From positions 558,001 to 622,000 of the forward strand of contig CAWCQQ010000002.1 in the NCBI GenBank assembly GCA_963797675.1: a stretch of 64,000 nucleotides of DNA, in the 5' to 3' direction. Origin of the DNA: DASQPR01 sp963797675. GTDB lineage: Bacteria > Actinomycetota > Actinomycetes > Mycobacteriales > Micromonosporaceae. Numbering within the stretch: position 1 is the first letter of the stretch; each line of letters begins with the position of its first letter. A program made the translations under genes and the position numbers. This document shows, piece after piece, positions 19,358 to 28,896 of this stretch. The notes under the pieces are model-generated. The model did no database searches and was not told the origin of the DNA. It saw nothing but the letters and a program-made list of their open reading frames with translations.

Positions 19358-20230
19358 CGCTTCGAGCGGCGCCGGATCGACGCCGCGGCCAGGGCCACAC
19401 CGATCACGGCACCAACACCCAGAGCAGCCGGTACGGCCACCTTGACGGCCTTCCGGGCGGTCCGGAAGTCGCGTACCTCCCACTGCCGGCGCCGAGCCTC
19501 CCGCCGCAGCGCCGCATCGGGGTTGACCGCGACCGCGTGCCCGACCGTGGACAGCATCGGCACATCGTTGATCGAGTCGCTGTACGCGGTGCAGCTCGGG
19601 AGGTCGAGTCCGTGCACCTCGGCGAGTTCCTGGATCGCGTCCGCCTTCGCCGGACCGTGCAGCAGGTCGCCGACGAGCGCTCCGGTGTAGACGCCGTCCT
19701 TTGTCTCGGCGATCGTGCCGAGCGCGCCGGTCAGGCCGAGCCGGTCGGCGATCACGCGGCCCAGCTCGATCGGCGCCGCCGTGACCAGCCAGACGCGCTG
19801 GCCGGCCGCGAGGTGGAGGTGTGCGAGTGCGAGCGTGCCGGACCAGATCCGTTCGGCCATCAGCTCGTCGAAGATCTCTTCGCACAGCGCTTCGAGCTTC
19901 GTGACCGGGAAGCCTTTGACGAAGGACAGCGCCTCAGCGCGCGCCTTCGTCATGTCGACCGCGGCTTCGGTCGCCAGCACGCGGAATTTCAGCTGGCTCC
20001 ACGCGAAGCGCACCATGTCGCCGGTCGAGAAGTAGTCGCGAGACGGCCATGCCTCGGGCGAACCAGTAGAGCGACGCGCCACGCAGCATCGTGTTGTCGA
20101 CGTCGAAGAAGGCGGCGCCGGTGGGATCGGCCCGGACGGCCAGTGCGGCGTCCAGTTCCGGCGATGCCGTGGCATAACCGGCAAGTACTTTGCCGTCCAG
20201 AACCTCTACTCCGGTGACGTCGTCGGACAC
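19354..20230 (-). CDS. HAD-IB hydrolase, SerB1-like, with C-terminal membrane segment, frameshifted
   Basis: Haloacid-dehalogenase superfamily phosphatase, subfamily IB. FFDVDNTML near residue 41 contains the nucleophile and acid Asp, VWLVTAAP contains the motif II Thr, and YSDSINDVPML contains the motif III/IV acidic residues. The C-terminus has a hydrophobic segment (VAVPAALGVGAVIGVALAAA) followed by RRRSKR, so it is probably membrane-anchored. About 291 residues. One frame change near 20040, like one extra base. GTG start at 20230. Mycobacterial SerB1 (Rv0505c) occupies the same place; phosphoserine is one possible substrate. Confidence 0.8.
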
Positions 20231-20323
20231 GACCTGACCTCTCAACTCGTTGGCTCTGCGCGAAGCTCGAACGCTCGTTCCAGGGTAGCGGTGCGGGTCA
20301 CGAATTTCGCCCTGCACACGGGC

Positions 20324-20354
20324 TGAGGGCCCAGGCTTCAAGCCCGGGCCCTCA
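20324..20354 (-). terminator. Hairpin after the DUF5667 gene
   Basis: TGAGGGCCC (20324-20332) pairs with GGGCCCTCA (20346-20354), and inside it GGCTT pairs with AAGCC. It lies 28 bases past the stop of the RsbN-like gene on the minus strand and likely ends the sigma/anti-sigma operon. Confidence 0.7.
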
Positions 20355-20381
20355 AATGTTGCGCTGGATGTAAGCCTGGCG

Positions 20382-21545
20382 CTACAAACCACCGAGCAGG
20401 TGCTCGACCGCGCCCAGAAGTCCACCGTCGTAGGACGACGCCGGGTCCGGTGTGTCGGTCGACACGGCCGGTGCCGGAGCGGTGCCGGCGGGGGATGTTG
20501 CCGTCTTTGGCTCGGCCGGTGTCGTACGCTCGGCCGGCTTCGTCAGGGATCCGCCGGTGGAGCCGCCGTCGTGACGAATCGGTGTGTTCGTGGCACCGCT
20601 CGCACCGACCTGGCAGCTCACCTGCGGTCCGAGATAGTCGTGCCCGGTGACCTTCGGCGTCGACGTACAGGTCGTCAGCGCGCTCCGGATCTCGGCCGAT
20701 CGTGCCTGGATGAAGTTGACGTTGCTGATCTCCTTCAGGACCCGGTTGGCTTCCGCGGTCGGCACGACCGCACGCAGGCTGGCGAGCTGGTTCAGCTGCG
20801 ACGTAGCGAATGCGTCGACCGTGTTCAGATCGGCGATGCTGTGGTGCGTGACCGCGTCGGTGAGTAGCAGCCGGGCGCCGTCGTTCGTCTGCGTGTCCAT
20901 CGTCGTGAGGACGCCGCCCAGAAGCGACAGGTTCGGGCTGACCTGCTGCGCCTCGTTTGCCCGGGTCTGCGCAAACTCCAGGTAGAGCTTGCCCTTGCTG
21001 GCGTCCGAGCCGGCGAGCGCGATCTGCGTGTTCTCGGCGGATCGCTTCATGCCGTAGAGCGGCGATCCCGGCATCGCGTCGCCGCTGGCGGCCGAGATGC
21101 CGGACAGTGCGAGCGTGCCGACGGCAAGACCGACGAGGATCGCGCCACGAGCCCGGCTGCGGTTCGGTGACAAGCGGGCCTTCGGCCCGCGTTGGCCCGG
21201 CAGCAATCGCCGCGACGCACTCTCGTGCACCGTGCCGACGGAGGCCCGGCCGACCGCGGGCCGGGAGACGATCAGGTCCCCCGGGTCTTCCCGATAGGTA
21301 CGGCCAACACCGAGGCGCTCGGCCGCGGCCATGATCTGGGCACGACCTTCCATGCGATATGACTCGGACGGCGCGAGCTCCGGCGAGGCGGTGGCAAGCG
21401 TCTGGCCGACCGCCAGCATGTTCGCCAATTCGTCGTCGATCGGTGACCGTGCGTGATGACGCCGGGCACCGCTGGCTTCGTCAAGGAGCTGCGCGTAGCG
21501 CTCGATGCGGCGGCGATGTAGGACCGGTGGATTCACTGCGCACAC
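20382..21545 (-). CDS. DUF5667 membrane protein, RsbN-like putative anti-sigma factor
   Basis: 387 residues. A cytoplasmic N-terminal part of about 130 residues (RRRIERYAQLLDEASG first) is followed by one membrane segment at about 134-152, then the DUF5667 hallmark GDAMPGSPLYGMKRSAE. The outer C-terminal part is rich in Thr, Pro and Ala and ends GGLLGAVEHLLGGL. In Streptomyces the equivalent protein RsbN, encoded next to bldN, is a membrane anti-sigma factor that binds sigma-BldN. The same arrangement here supports that role by inference. GTG start. It follows the sigma gene after 214 bases on the same strand. Confidence 0.75.
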   Translation of the reverse strand: MCAVNPPVLHRRRIERYAQLLDEASGARRHHARSPIDDELANMLAVGQTLATASPELAPSESYRMEGRAQIMAAAERLGVGRTYREDPGDLIVSRPAVGRASVGTVHESASRRLLPGQRGPKARLSPNRSRARGAILVGLAVGTLALSGISAASGDAMPGSPLYGMKRSAENTQIALAGSDASKGKLYLEFAQTRANEAQQVSPNLSLLGGVLTTMDTQTNDGARLLLTDAVTHHSIADLNTVDAFATSQLNQLASLRAVVPTAEANRVLKEISNVNFIQARSAEIRSALTTCTSTPKVTGHDYLGPQVSCQVGASGATNTPIRHDGGSTGGSLTKPAERTTPAEPKTATSPAGTAPAPAVSTDTPDPASSYDGGLLGAVEHLLGGL

Positions 21546-21759
21546 CCCCTTTCATAGGTCCCGACCCGGCCGCCACCAGGGCGGACCAGGCGTGCCTGAG
21601 AGTCGGCCGATGACGAACAGCCAACCCTTGGCGACATGGTGGTGGCGACGGTGATGCCAATCGCCAGCGCCGGTGCGCCTCGTTGCGCGGACCGATGCAC
21701 CTTACTCAACGTTTCAGCAGCAGCATTGGTTACGGATTGCGAGCGTTCGGACATAAGCG

Positions 21760-22734
21760 TCATTGCTGGAATCCGTCCGGCAGGAGCCGGGCCAGCGCGC
21801 GGACCGCACGATATTGCAGAGCCTTGATCGCGCCTTCGTTCTTACCCATCGCCTGTGCCGTCTCGGCCACCGAGAAACCCTGCAGGAACCGCAGCACGAT
21901 GCACTCCTGCTGCTCCGGATTCAGTTGCTTGACCGCGGTGAGCAGCGTGACGTTCGTGATGTGGTCAACGACGGCCGACTCCGGGCTGCCCTCCGGACCG
22001 CGGTCCTCGCGGTCGGCGTCCAGCACGTCGCCGGTCGTCACCTCGAGGCGGTAGCGGCCCGACTTGAAGTGGTCGGCGACCAGGTTGCGGGCGATCGTGA
22101 CGAGCCATGCACCGAGGTCACGGCCCTGCCACGTGAAGCTGCCGATGCGCTTGAGCGCACGGAGGAACGTGTCGGACGTCAGGTCCTCGGCCAACTGCCG
22201 ATTGCCGACGCGGAAGTAGATGAACCGGAACACCGTGTCCATGTAGCGGTCATAGATCAGGCCGAACGCGGCGGTTTCGCCGTTCTGAGCCCGCTCGACC
22301 AGCTGCCAGACCTCGAAGGCCTGGTCGCCCGGCTCGGGACGGCTGGGATATCCGGTGCCCGTGCCGGTCTCCGGCTCGGCCGGCTCCACCAGCGGCGGAT
22401 CGATCACGATCGAGGTCGGTCCGGGACTGATGTGCTCGGGGCTGTCGGCCGCGGTCGGCTGACGTCCCGGTGTGGCGACGCGCCCGCCGCCGACCGGCTT
22501 GACGTTGCCGGCCGGCTGGTGCCGAGTCGGCGCCTCGTTGGTGTGTGGACGGTTCCGGGTCCGCGAGTTGCTGCCGTCGCCGCGTACGCCGAGGCTCTCC
22601 ATCAGGCGCAGGTCCGCGAGCGTTTGGCGGAGCGCCTGCAGCCCTTCGGTGAGTGCCGCGCGTGCGCCGAAGACCTCGCGACTCAGCGGGGTCCAACCGT
22701 CAAGCTGGCCGGCTGCCAGCGGATAGCCGGTCAC
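21760..22734 (-). CDS. BldN-type ECF RNA polymerase sigma factor with long N-terminal extension
   Basis: 324 residues. Sigma region 2 starts near residue 141 (FGLIYDRYMDTVFRFIYFRVG; then AEDLTSDTFLRAL and WLVTIARNLVADHFKSGR). Region 4 has LNPEQQECIVLRFLQGFSVAETAQAM and ends with an HTH (EGAIKALQYRAVRALARLL). The first 140 residues are polar and Pro/Thr rich, much longer than in a normal ECF factor. Streptomyces sigma-BldN is made as a proprotein with an N-terminal extension that is cleaved; this may be similar (inference). GTG start without a clear ribosome site, so a start further in, for example the Met near residue 45, is possible. Partner gene: the DUF5667 protein. Confidence 0.85.
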   Translation of the reverse strand: MTGYPLAAGQLDGWTPLSREVFGARAALTEGLQALRQTLADLRLMESLGVRGDGSNSRTRNRPHTNEAPTRHQPAGNVKPVGGGRVATPGRQPTAADSPEHISPGPTSIVIDPPLVEPAEPETGTGTGYPSRPEPGDQAFEVWQLVERAQNGETAAFGLIYDRYMDTVFRFIYFRVGNRQLAEDLTSDTFLRALKRIGSFTWQGRDLGAWLVTIARNLVADHFKSGRYRLEVTTGDVLDADREDRGPEGSPESAVVDHITNVTLLTAVKQLNPEQQECIVLRFLQGFSVAETAQAMGKNEGAIKALQYRAVRALARLLPDGFQQ

Positions 22735-23292
22735 GCGACCACGTCGACGGGCCGGTATTCGGCGCCGGCGAGCAGACTGACAGGCTCGGTGTCCGACATT
22801 AGGGGCCAGGACGTGACGGTGTTTGCCGCTTGGCCATCGAGGCGAATGCGACGAACAGCATCGAGGTGGAATCGCCGTGCTTTAACGGGCACTGCCGCCT
22901 CCTCCGGGTGAGGGGTGTCTTCTCACGCCAAAACGGATGAGCCGACCCAAGCGATGATAGGGCCAACGTCACCCGCGTGTGGAAAGTCCCTTTATTCAGA
23001 CGGAAAGTATTTCCCGACATCGAGGGTGTGTGTCGCACATAGTGTCCGGTCCAATCCGGTACGTAGCCCTGCAGCGAAACGGCCCCCATGCTGGGAAATT
23101 CGGCACAGATCCCGGTGGCGATGCGGCCGATGGGACTGACGGAATCGGTCAACCGTCCACCCGTAGGAGACTCGAGTTCAACCCGAAAGGCTGACATTGC
23201 GCGACACGCCGGTGACGCTGTGTTGATTGGTCCGTGGAGATGCCGCGTCGGCCCCTTGGGCGCGTGATCGGCGTATGGAAGAGTGAGAGGCC
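22735..23292. other. 558-bp gene-free control region between sigma and ligase genes
   Basis: Lies between the divergent sigma gene and acyl-CoA ligase gene. AT-richer than its flanks in the middle (22960-23050). It must hold promoters for both genes. I see no conserved small gene, and no operator that I recognise with confidence. Confidence 0.5.
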
Positions 23293-24792
23293 GTGCCGCT
23301 TCACACGAATCTCGCCGCGTCGCTGCGGCGCAACGCGACCTCGGTCGGTTCGCGTGCCGCGCTGCGCTGGCGGGATCAGGAGCTGACCTGGGCGCAGCTC
23401 GATGCGCGGGTGGACGCGTACGCGCGGGGGTTGCTCGCGCTGGAACTTCCCGGCGATGCACATCCGGCGCGGGTGGCGATCGCGTTGCCGAACACGATCG
23501 AGTTCGCCGCCGTGTATCTCGCGACGCTCCGGGCCGGTCTGGTCGCGGTGCCGATCAACCCGGCGTACACGGCGCGGGAATTCGGCGAGTCGCTGGACGA
23601 GTCGGGCGCGCGCGTGCTGATCGCCACGGCCGACGTGCACGTCACGGTCGGCGCGAGGCCCGGTTATGCGTACACGCTGGATGTTGATCTCTCCAACCTG
23701 GCGCTCGACGGCGCTCCGGTGACCGAGACGACCGCGGCGGACGATCTCGCCGTCCTTCTCTTCACGTCGGGCAGCCTCGGTCGGCCGAAGGGCGCGATGC
23801 TCTCGCACCGAGCGCTGCTCGCGAACCATGAGCAGCTCGCCGCGATCACGCCACCGGTCGTGCTGCCCGACGACGTGGTGCTGCTGGCCGTGCCGGTCTT
23901 CCACGCGTACGGCCTGAATTCCGGGCTCGGCGCGGTCGTTCATCACGGCGCGACCGGCGTGCTGGTGGAGGCGACGGATGCGGCTGAGACGCTGCGGATC
24001 ATCGACGAGCACCAGGTCAGCGTCGTCCTGGGCGTGCCGACGATGTTCCTCGCATGGTCGCTGGTGCCGGACTACGCGCGCACGTTCGAGCGCACGCGCC
24101 TGTCGGTGTGCGGCGCTGCACCGCTCGGCGCGGACATCGCAGGCGCGTTCCGGGCGGCAACCGGGAAGACGATCTTCGTCGGGTACGGGTTGACCGAGTC
24201 CGCACCCGTCCTGACCACGACGCTCGCGAGCCCGATTCCGAAAGTGGGCTCGATCGGACGCGCACTTCCGGGCGTCGATCTGCGCCTGGTCAATGTGGCC
24301 GGTGACGACGTCTGGAGTACCGACGTCGACGAAGACGACGACGCCTCCGGCGATCCCGGCGAGATTGTGGTTCGAGGCGCGAACCTGTTCTCCGGCTACT
24401 GGCCGGACGGCACCGACGGCCCGGATCCGGACGGTTGGTGGGCGACCGGCGACATCGCGTACGCCGATGCCGACGGCGACCTGTTCCTGGTCGACCGGCT
24501 GCACGAGCTGATCATCGTGAACGGTTTCAACGTCTATCCGGCCGAGGTCGAGCAGGTGCTGGTGACGCATCCGGCCGTCCGCGAGGCCGCGGTCGTCGGT
24601 GTGCAGCACCCCTATACCGGCCAGTCGGTAACCGCGTTCGTGGTCACGTCGGCCCCGGTCGACGTTGATGACCTGCTCGGACACTGCCGGCGGAGCCTGG
24701 CCCGGTTCAAGTGCCCGACCGCGGTCGAATTCCGGTCGGAGCTGCCGCATTCGGCTACTGGCAAGGTACGCAAGGGTGCCCTGCATGCCTGA
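23293..24792 (+). CDS. AMP-forming acyl-CoA ligase (ANL superfamily)
   Basis: 499 residues. Activates a carboxylic acid with ATP and transfers it to CoA, or only adenylates it. The P-loop TSGSLGRPKGAMLSH is at about residue 157, the adenine/acid site GYGLTES at about 297, then GWWATGD, the hinge VDRLHELIIVNGFNVYPAEVE and the catalytic Lys in SATGKVRK near the end. Acid chain length cannot be inferred safely. Its last 8 bases overlap the glutaredoxin-like gene. Intact. Divergent from the sigma factor gene. Confidence 0.85.
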   Translation: MPLHTNLAASLRRNATSVGSRAALRWRDQELTWAQLDARVDAYARGLLALELPGDAHPARVAIALPNTIEFAAVYLATLRAGLVAVPINPAYTAREFGESLDESGARVLIATADVHVTVGARPGYAYTLDVDLSNLALDGAPVTETTAADDLAVLLFTSGSLGRPKGAMLSHRALLANHEQLAAITPPVVLPDDVVLLAVPVFHAYGLNSGLGAVVHHGATGVLVEATDAAETLRIIDEHQVSVVLGVPTMFLAWSLVPDYARTFERTRLSVCGAAPLGADIAGAFRAATGKTIFVGYGLTESAPVLTTTLASPIPKVGSIGRALPGVDLRLVNVAGDDVWSTDVDEDDDASGDPGEIVVRGANLFSGYWPDGTDGPDPDGWWATGDIAYADADGDLFLVDRLHELIIVNGFNVYPAEVEQVLVTHPAVREAAVVGVQHPYTGQSVTAFVVTSAPVDVDDLLGHCRRSLARFKCPTAVEFRSELPHSATGKVRKGALHA

Positions 24793-25057
24793 GCAGGAGC
24801 GCGTGGCTGCACCGCGGATCAAGGTCTTTTCCAAGCCCGGCTGCCATCTATGCGACACGGCGAAGGAGATCGTCGCGCGCGTCGCGGCGGACACCGGCGT
24901 CGGCTGGATCGACATCGACATCATCGGCCACGCCGACCTCGAGGACGAGTACGCCGAGATGATTCCGGTGATCATGGTGGACGGGCGCATGCACGGCTGC
25001 TTCCGGGTCGAGGAAGACCGGCTGCGACGTGACATCGCTCACGGAAATCAGTTGTAG
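24785..25057 (+). CDS. Glutaredoxin-like thiol-disulfide protein
   Basis: 90 residues. FSKPGCHLCDTAKEIV near the N-terminus has the CxxC redox site, followed by a thioredoxin-fold pattern with the cis-Pro in MIPVIMVDG. Family DUF836/glutaredoxin-like, as mycobacterial Rv0508 just upstream of hemA. ATG overlaps the ligase gene by 8 bases, so expression is likely coupled. The position before rex and hemA fits a redox link, but partners are unknown. Confidence 0.85.
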   Translation: MPEQERVAAPRIKVFSKPGCHLCDTAKEIVARVAADTGVGWIDIDIIGHADLEDEYAEMIPVIMVDGRMHGCFRVEEDRLRRDIAHGNQL

Positions 25058-25078
25058 ATCGCCGTAAACTCGGTCCTG

Positions 25079-25732
25079 ATGAAACACATAATCTGGGACT
25101 GGAACGGCACACTTCTCAACGACACACATCTCGTGCTCGAAGCAACGAACAGCGCACTCGCCGCCTTCGGCGGCGGACCGGTGACGCTCGACGAGCACCG
25201 CCGAGACTTCGTCCGCCCGGTCGAGCTCTACTACGCGGCGGTCCTCGGCCGCGACCTTCCACCGGCCGACTTCGAGAAGCTCGAAATCGGCTACCACACC
25301 GTGTACGAGGCGCTGCTGCCGTCCTGCCCGCTGACACTGGGCGCGGTGGACGCACTCGTCGCTTGGACCGGTCCGCAATCGCTGCTGTCCATGTGGTTCC
25401 ACCACCGGCTCGTACCGACCGTCGACGCATATGGCCTGACCGGCTACTTCTCTCGGATCGACGGCCTGCGCGCGACGATCGGCGGCGGTTCTAAGGTGCC
25501 GCATCTCGCGGCCCATATCGAGATGCTGGGTCTGGACGGCGGTGACTGCGTGCTGGTCGGCGATTCGGTCGACGACGCGCTGGCCGCGGCATCGGTCGGA
25601 GCAGACTGCATCCTCTACTCGGGCGGTCTGACCGATCGTGGGAAGCTGGAGACGGTCGGCGTCCCGGTGGTCGATTCGCTCGCCGAGGCGCTCGCGCTGG
25701 TGCCGGTCAGCCCCGTCCGCGTAGATAGCTGA
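25079..25732 (+). CDS. HAD-family hydrolase, phosphoglycolate-phosphatase-like
   Basis: 217 residues. Motif I is DWNGTLLND, with Asn in place of the usual Asp at the second position (D-x-N-G-T), a variant common in one actinobacterial HAD group. Motif IV is LVGDSVDDALAA, with a Lys in SKVPHLAAH between. Substrate unknown. It follows the glutaredoxin gene by 21 bases and overlaps the convergent response-regulator gene by 26 bases at the 3' end. Intact. Confidence 0.75.
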   Translation: MKHIIWDWNGTLLNDTHLVLEATNSALAAFGGGPVTLDEHRRDFVRPVELYYAAVLGRDLPPADFEKLEIGYHTVYEALLPSCPLTLGAVDALVAWTGPQSLLSMWFHHRLVPTVDAYGLTGYFSRIDGLRATIGGGSKVPHLAAHIEMLGLDGGDCVLVGDSVDDALAAASVGADCILYSGGLTDRGKLETVGVPVVDSLAEALALVPVSPVRVDS

Positions 25733-26354
25733 GGACGGCCAGCACCCGTCGGTGCTGCTCCTCGTCCGGCGGCAGGTCGAGCTTCGTGAAGATGTTCTTC
25801 ACGTGCTTCTCCACGGCGCCGTCGGTGACCACGAGGTGTTTCGCGATCGCGCCGTTCGAGCGGCCCTCAGCCATCAGGCTGAGCACCTCGCGCTCGCGTG
25901 CGGTCAACGAATCCAGTGGTACCCGGCCTCGCCGTACGACGAGTTGGCCGACCACCTCGGGGTCGAGCACCGTGCCGCCGTCGGCGACCCGAGCCAGGTC
26001 GTCCAGGAACTCGGCGACATCCGCAACCCGATCCTTCAGCAGGTAGCCCACCGCACCGGCCCCGTCCGCGAGCAGGTCGTCGGCGTAGCTGACCTCGACG
26101 TACTGCGACAGCACCAGTACCGGAGTCTTCGGCACCAGCCGCCGCGCCTCGACCGAGGCCCGCAGCCCTTCATCCGTGTGCGACGGCGGCATGCGAACGT
26201 CCACGATCGACACGTCCGGTCGGTGCCTCAGGACCGCGTCCACAAACGACGGACCGTCACCGACCGCCGCGACGACATCATGCCCGTTCTCGCCGAGCAG
26301 CCGGATCAGGCCCTCACGCAGCAGGACGGCGTCGTCGGCCACGATTACCCGCAC
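25707..26354 (-). CDS. NarL/FixJ-type response regulator
   Basis: 215 residues. The receiver domain has ADDAVLLREGL, the phospho-acceptor Asp in SIVDVRMPP (about residue 53), and Lys in GYLLKDRVAD. The C-terminal LuxR-type HTH is LTAREREVLSLMAEGRSNGAIAKHL with VEKHVKNIFTKLDL. The GTG start at 26354 overlaps the kinase stop by 10 bases, so the pair is co-translated. A longer reading upstream lies inside the kinase gene. Target genes are unknown. Confidence 0.9.
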   Translation of the reverse strand: MRVIVADDAVLLREGLIRLLGENGHDVVAAVGDGPSFVDAVLRHRPDVSIVDVRMPPSHTDEGLRASVEARRLVPKTPVLVLSQYVEVSYADDLLADGAGAVGYLLKDRVADVAEFLDDLARVADGGTVLDPEVVGQLVVRRGRVPLDSLTAREREVLSLMAEGRSNGAIAKHLVVTDGAVEKHVKNIFTKLDLPPDEEQHRRVLAVLSYLRGRG

Positions 26355-27683
26355 GGCAGCTCCACTCGGATTTCGGTAGGCCCGCCGATCGGGCTCGTTA
26401 TGCGCAGCGTGCCACCTGCCGCTCGCACGCGATCGGCCAGGCCCGCGAGTCCGTGTCCCTTGGCGATGCTGGCGCCGCCGACGCCGTCGTCCAGCACCAC
26501 GATGCCGAGCAGATTTCCGGACGGCTGCGCGGCCGTCGGCGACACGGCCGATGCGACCGCGACGGTGATCGCGCACTGCGTGGCCTGGCTGTGCTTGGCG
26601 ACGTTGGTGAGCGCCTCGGCGACCACGAAATAGGTGGTCGACTCCACTCCCGGATCGAGCCGACCCAGCTCCGGATCAAGAGCCAGATCCACCGGTACGG
26701 GCGACCGTGCCCCCAGGGCGGCAAGCGCGCTGGACAGGCCGCGGTCGGTGAGGATCGGCGGTGCGATGCCTCGCGACAGTGCCCGGAGTTCGTCCAGCGT
26801 CTCGCGGGTCTGGCCGAGCGCCTCCTCGATCGTGGCCCGGGCCGCCTGCGGATCCGTGTCGAGTTGCTGCCGTGCCCGGCCGAGGTCCATGGCCAGGCGT
26901 ACCAGCCGCTGTTGAGGACCGTCGTGGATATCCCGCTCCAGCCGCCGTAGCGCGGTGGCCTCGGCGGACACCGCGGCTTGCTTCTGTTCCTGCAGGCCGG
27001 TGATCTGGCGGCGCAGCTCCGCGACGCCGCACAGCATCGCGCGGCTGACGTGTGCCCGGGCGAGCGCCGCGAGCGCGGACCACGATCGGCAGCGTGAGCA
27101 GGAAGAAGACGCCGACGATCTCGTTCGCGGTGATCCGTGCGACCGTTCCGTTGCCGAATCCGAGCAGGTCGGCCAGGGACCTGTTGTCGACGACGACACC
27201 GTTTGCCTGCGTGCCGTTGGTGGGCAGTGTCCAATCCCACAGCGCGTACGTGACCCCGCCGAGCGCACCGGCCCACCAGGTCACGGTCAGCACGAACGCG
27301 ACGATGGCGAACGGCAGGTCGAAAAGGCCGGCCATGACGTCGAGCCAGGATTGGCTGCTCAGCAACGGATTGACCATCCGCCGGAACCATCCGGCATTGG
27401 CCGGCGCCGCCGGATAGAGCGGCCGCGGCGACGGGCGGCCGATCACACCACGCAGGCTGACTCGGTGTAGATCGGCGAAGCCGCGGGCGATGAACATCGT
27501 GAACGTCAGGATCGGCAGGCCGACCGCGATGATCAGCAGCCCCAGCCCGGTGACCAGGCCGGTGATGATCAGTGTGAATGACATCACGGCGAGGACCAGC
27601 CCGATCAGGTTGTACCCGGTGTCCACGATGAGCTGGTGGATCATGCGGCCGAACGCGTTACGGGGGGAGGACGTGTTCACCAT
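26345..27683 (-). CDS. Sensor histidine kinase, HisKA_3 type, frameshifted
   Basis: Membrane sensor kinase for the adjacent NarL-type regulator. The N-terminal part has about four hydrophobic segments in the sensor-domain arrangement (LIGLVLAVMSFTLIITGLV; AIVAFVLTVTWWAG), then a dimerisation box ERDIHDGPQQRLVRLAMDLG with the phospho-accepting His, and an HATPase region (VVAEALTNVAKHS; DDGVGGA; GHGLAGLADRV). About 445 residues. One frame change near 27080, like one extra base. ATG at 27683. The signal is not known. Confidence 0.85.
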
Positions 27684-28146
27684 GTCGTCCAAACTCCCAG
27701 ATTCGACGTGTCGCTCCCAGCCCATCCACCCGAGTATCGGTGGTAGGGCTAGCCGGACCCCAGGCAATTGCGACGACATATGTCGGGTTATTGACCTAGC
27801 TAGCAGATATGTACCGGCGAGTCGACTAAGGGCAACTCGCCTGCTTAGTTCAGATTGAGAGATAATCGCCGAACGGCCTCGTTCCGCTGCACCCGCGTCT
27901 CCGGATCGAGTCTGGCGCTCTCTCGGCGACAATCGGCTGGCCAGCAGGTCGCGGTGGGATGAACGCCCGGGCCGGGAGAGGCAACGATGGCTTCAAGATC
28001 GCGATTTGTGCACGCGTTCACAAGCGCCTACTCTGTGACTGCGACGAGCACCGCTAGCACAGACGGTGACCGGCTGTGCGTCGGGATGACCACGTCGCGG
28101 TTACTGGTCGTCATCCAGTCAAATTCGTATCTTTCCACGGAGTCAG
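27684..28146. other. 463-bp control region between kinase and rex
   Basis: No gene supported. It contains the Rex operator at 28006-28023. The rest shows nothing else I recognise; a 63-residue reading at 27987 overlaps the operator and has no family character. An ACGGAG ribosome site precedes the rex ATG. Confidence 0.5.
28006..28023. promoter_or_regulatory. Rex operator (ROP) upstream of rex-hem operon
   Basis: TTGTGCACGCGTTCACAA, an 18-bp inverted repeat with one mismatched pair. The Rex consensus in Streptomyces and other Gram-positives is close to TTGTGAAcgcgTTCACAA. It lies 123 bases upstream of rex, so Rex probably represses its own operon when NADH is low. Confidence 0.85.
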
Positions 28147-28896
28147 ATGAGTCAGCAGCGCAGCGGAGCATCCGGTGATGAACCGCAGGCACCGGGCCGG
28201 TTGACGGTCTTCCCCGACCTGCCCGAAGCGACGGTCGCGCGCCTGCCGGAATACCTGCGCGCGCTGCACAACCTCGCCGAGGCCGGTCACGACACGGTCT
28301 CCAGCGAAGGCCTGGCCGGCGCGGCCGGGCTGAACTCCGCGAAGCTCCGCAAGGACCTGTCGCACCTCGGCTCGTACGGCACCCGCGGCGTCGGCTACGA
28401 CGTCACACTGCTGATCGAGCAGATCGAATACTTCCTCGGCCTGACGATCCGCCGCTCGGTCGCGCTCGTCGGTGTCGGTAATCTCGGTCACGCCCTCGCC
28501 GGGTACGCCGGCTTCGCCAGCCGTGGCTTCCGGATCGCCGCGCTGTTCGACGCGGATCGGAGCCGGATCGGCGAGAAGATCAACGGGCTCGCGGTCCACC
28601 ACATCGATGATCTCGCCGAGGTCGTCGCGGCCGAAGAGATCTCGATCGCGGTGATCGCCACACCCGCTCCGGCCGCGCAGTCCGTCGTCGACGAGTTGGT
28701 CAAGTGCGGCGTGACGAGCATCCTCAACTTCGCACCCTGCGTGCTTTCGGTCCCGGACGGGGTCGATGTCCGTAAGGTCGATCTCGCGATCGAACTGCAG
28801 ATCCTGTCGTTCCACGAGCATCGCAAGGCGTCGCTGACCGCGCTGCCGGCGCTGCCACCGGCGGACGCCCTGACCTCGGAGGCGGTCGGTACATGA
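28147..28896 (+). CDS. rex: Redox-sensing transcriptional repressor Rex
   Basis: 249-residue repressor that binds DNA when NAD+ is high and is released by NADH. The N-terminal winged helix contains LPEYLRALHNLAE and LNSAKLRKDLSHLGSYG, the DNA-contacting region. The C-terminal Rossmann fold starts SVALVGVGNLGHALAGY, with the GxGxxG pattern. ATG with ACGGAG upstream. The last 4 bases overlap hemA. In Streptomyces Rex controls cytochrome bd and hem genes; here the operator at 28006 suggests autoregulation of rex-hem. Confidence 0.95.
   Translation: MSQQRSGASGDEPQAPGRLTVFPDLPEATVARLPEYLRALHNLAEAGHDTVSSEGLAGAAGLNSAKLRKDLSHLGSYGTRGVGYDVTLLIEQIEYFLGLTIRRSVALVGVGNLGHALAGYAGFASRGFRIAALFDADRSRIGEKINGLAVHHIDDLAEVVAAEEISIAVIATPAPAAQSVVDELVKCGVTSILNFAPCVLSVPDGVDVRKVDLAIELQILSFHEHRKASLTALPALPPADALTSEAVGT

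Noticed and set aside
27987..28178. 63-residue reading upstream of rex
   Set aside because: Overlaps the Rex operator and the rex start, with no family similarity that I can see.
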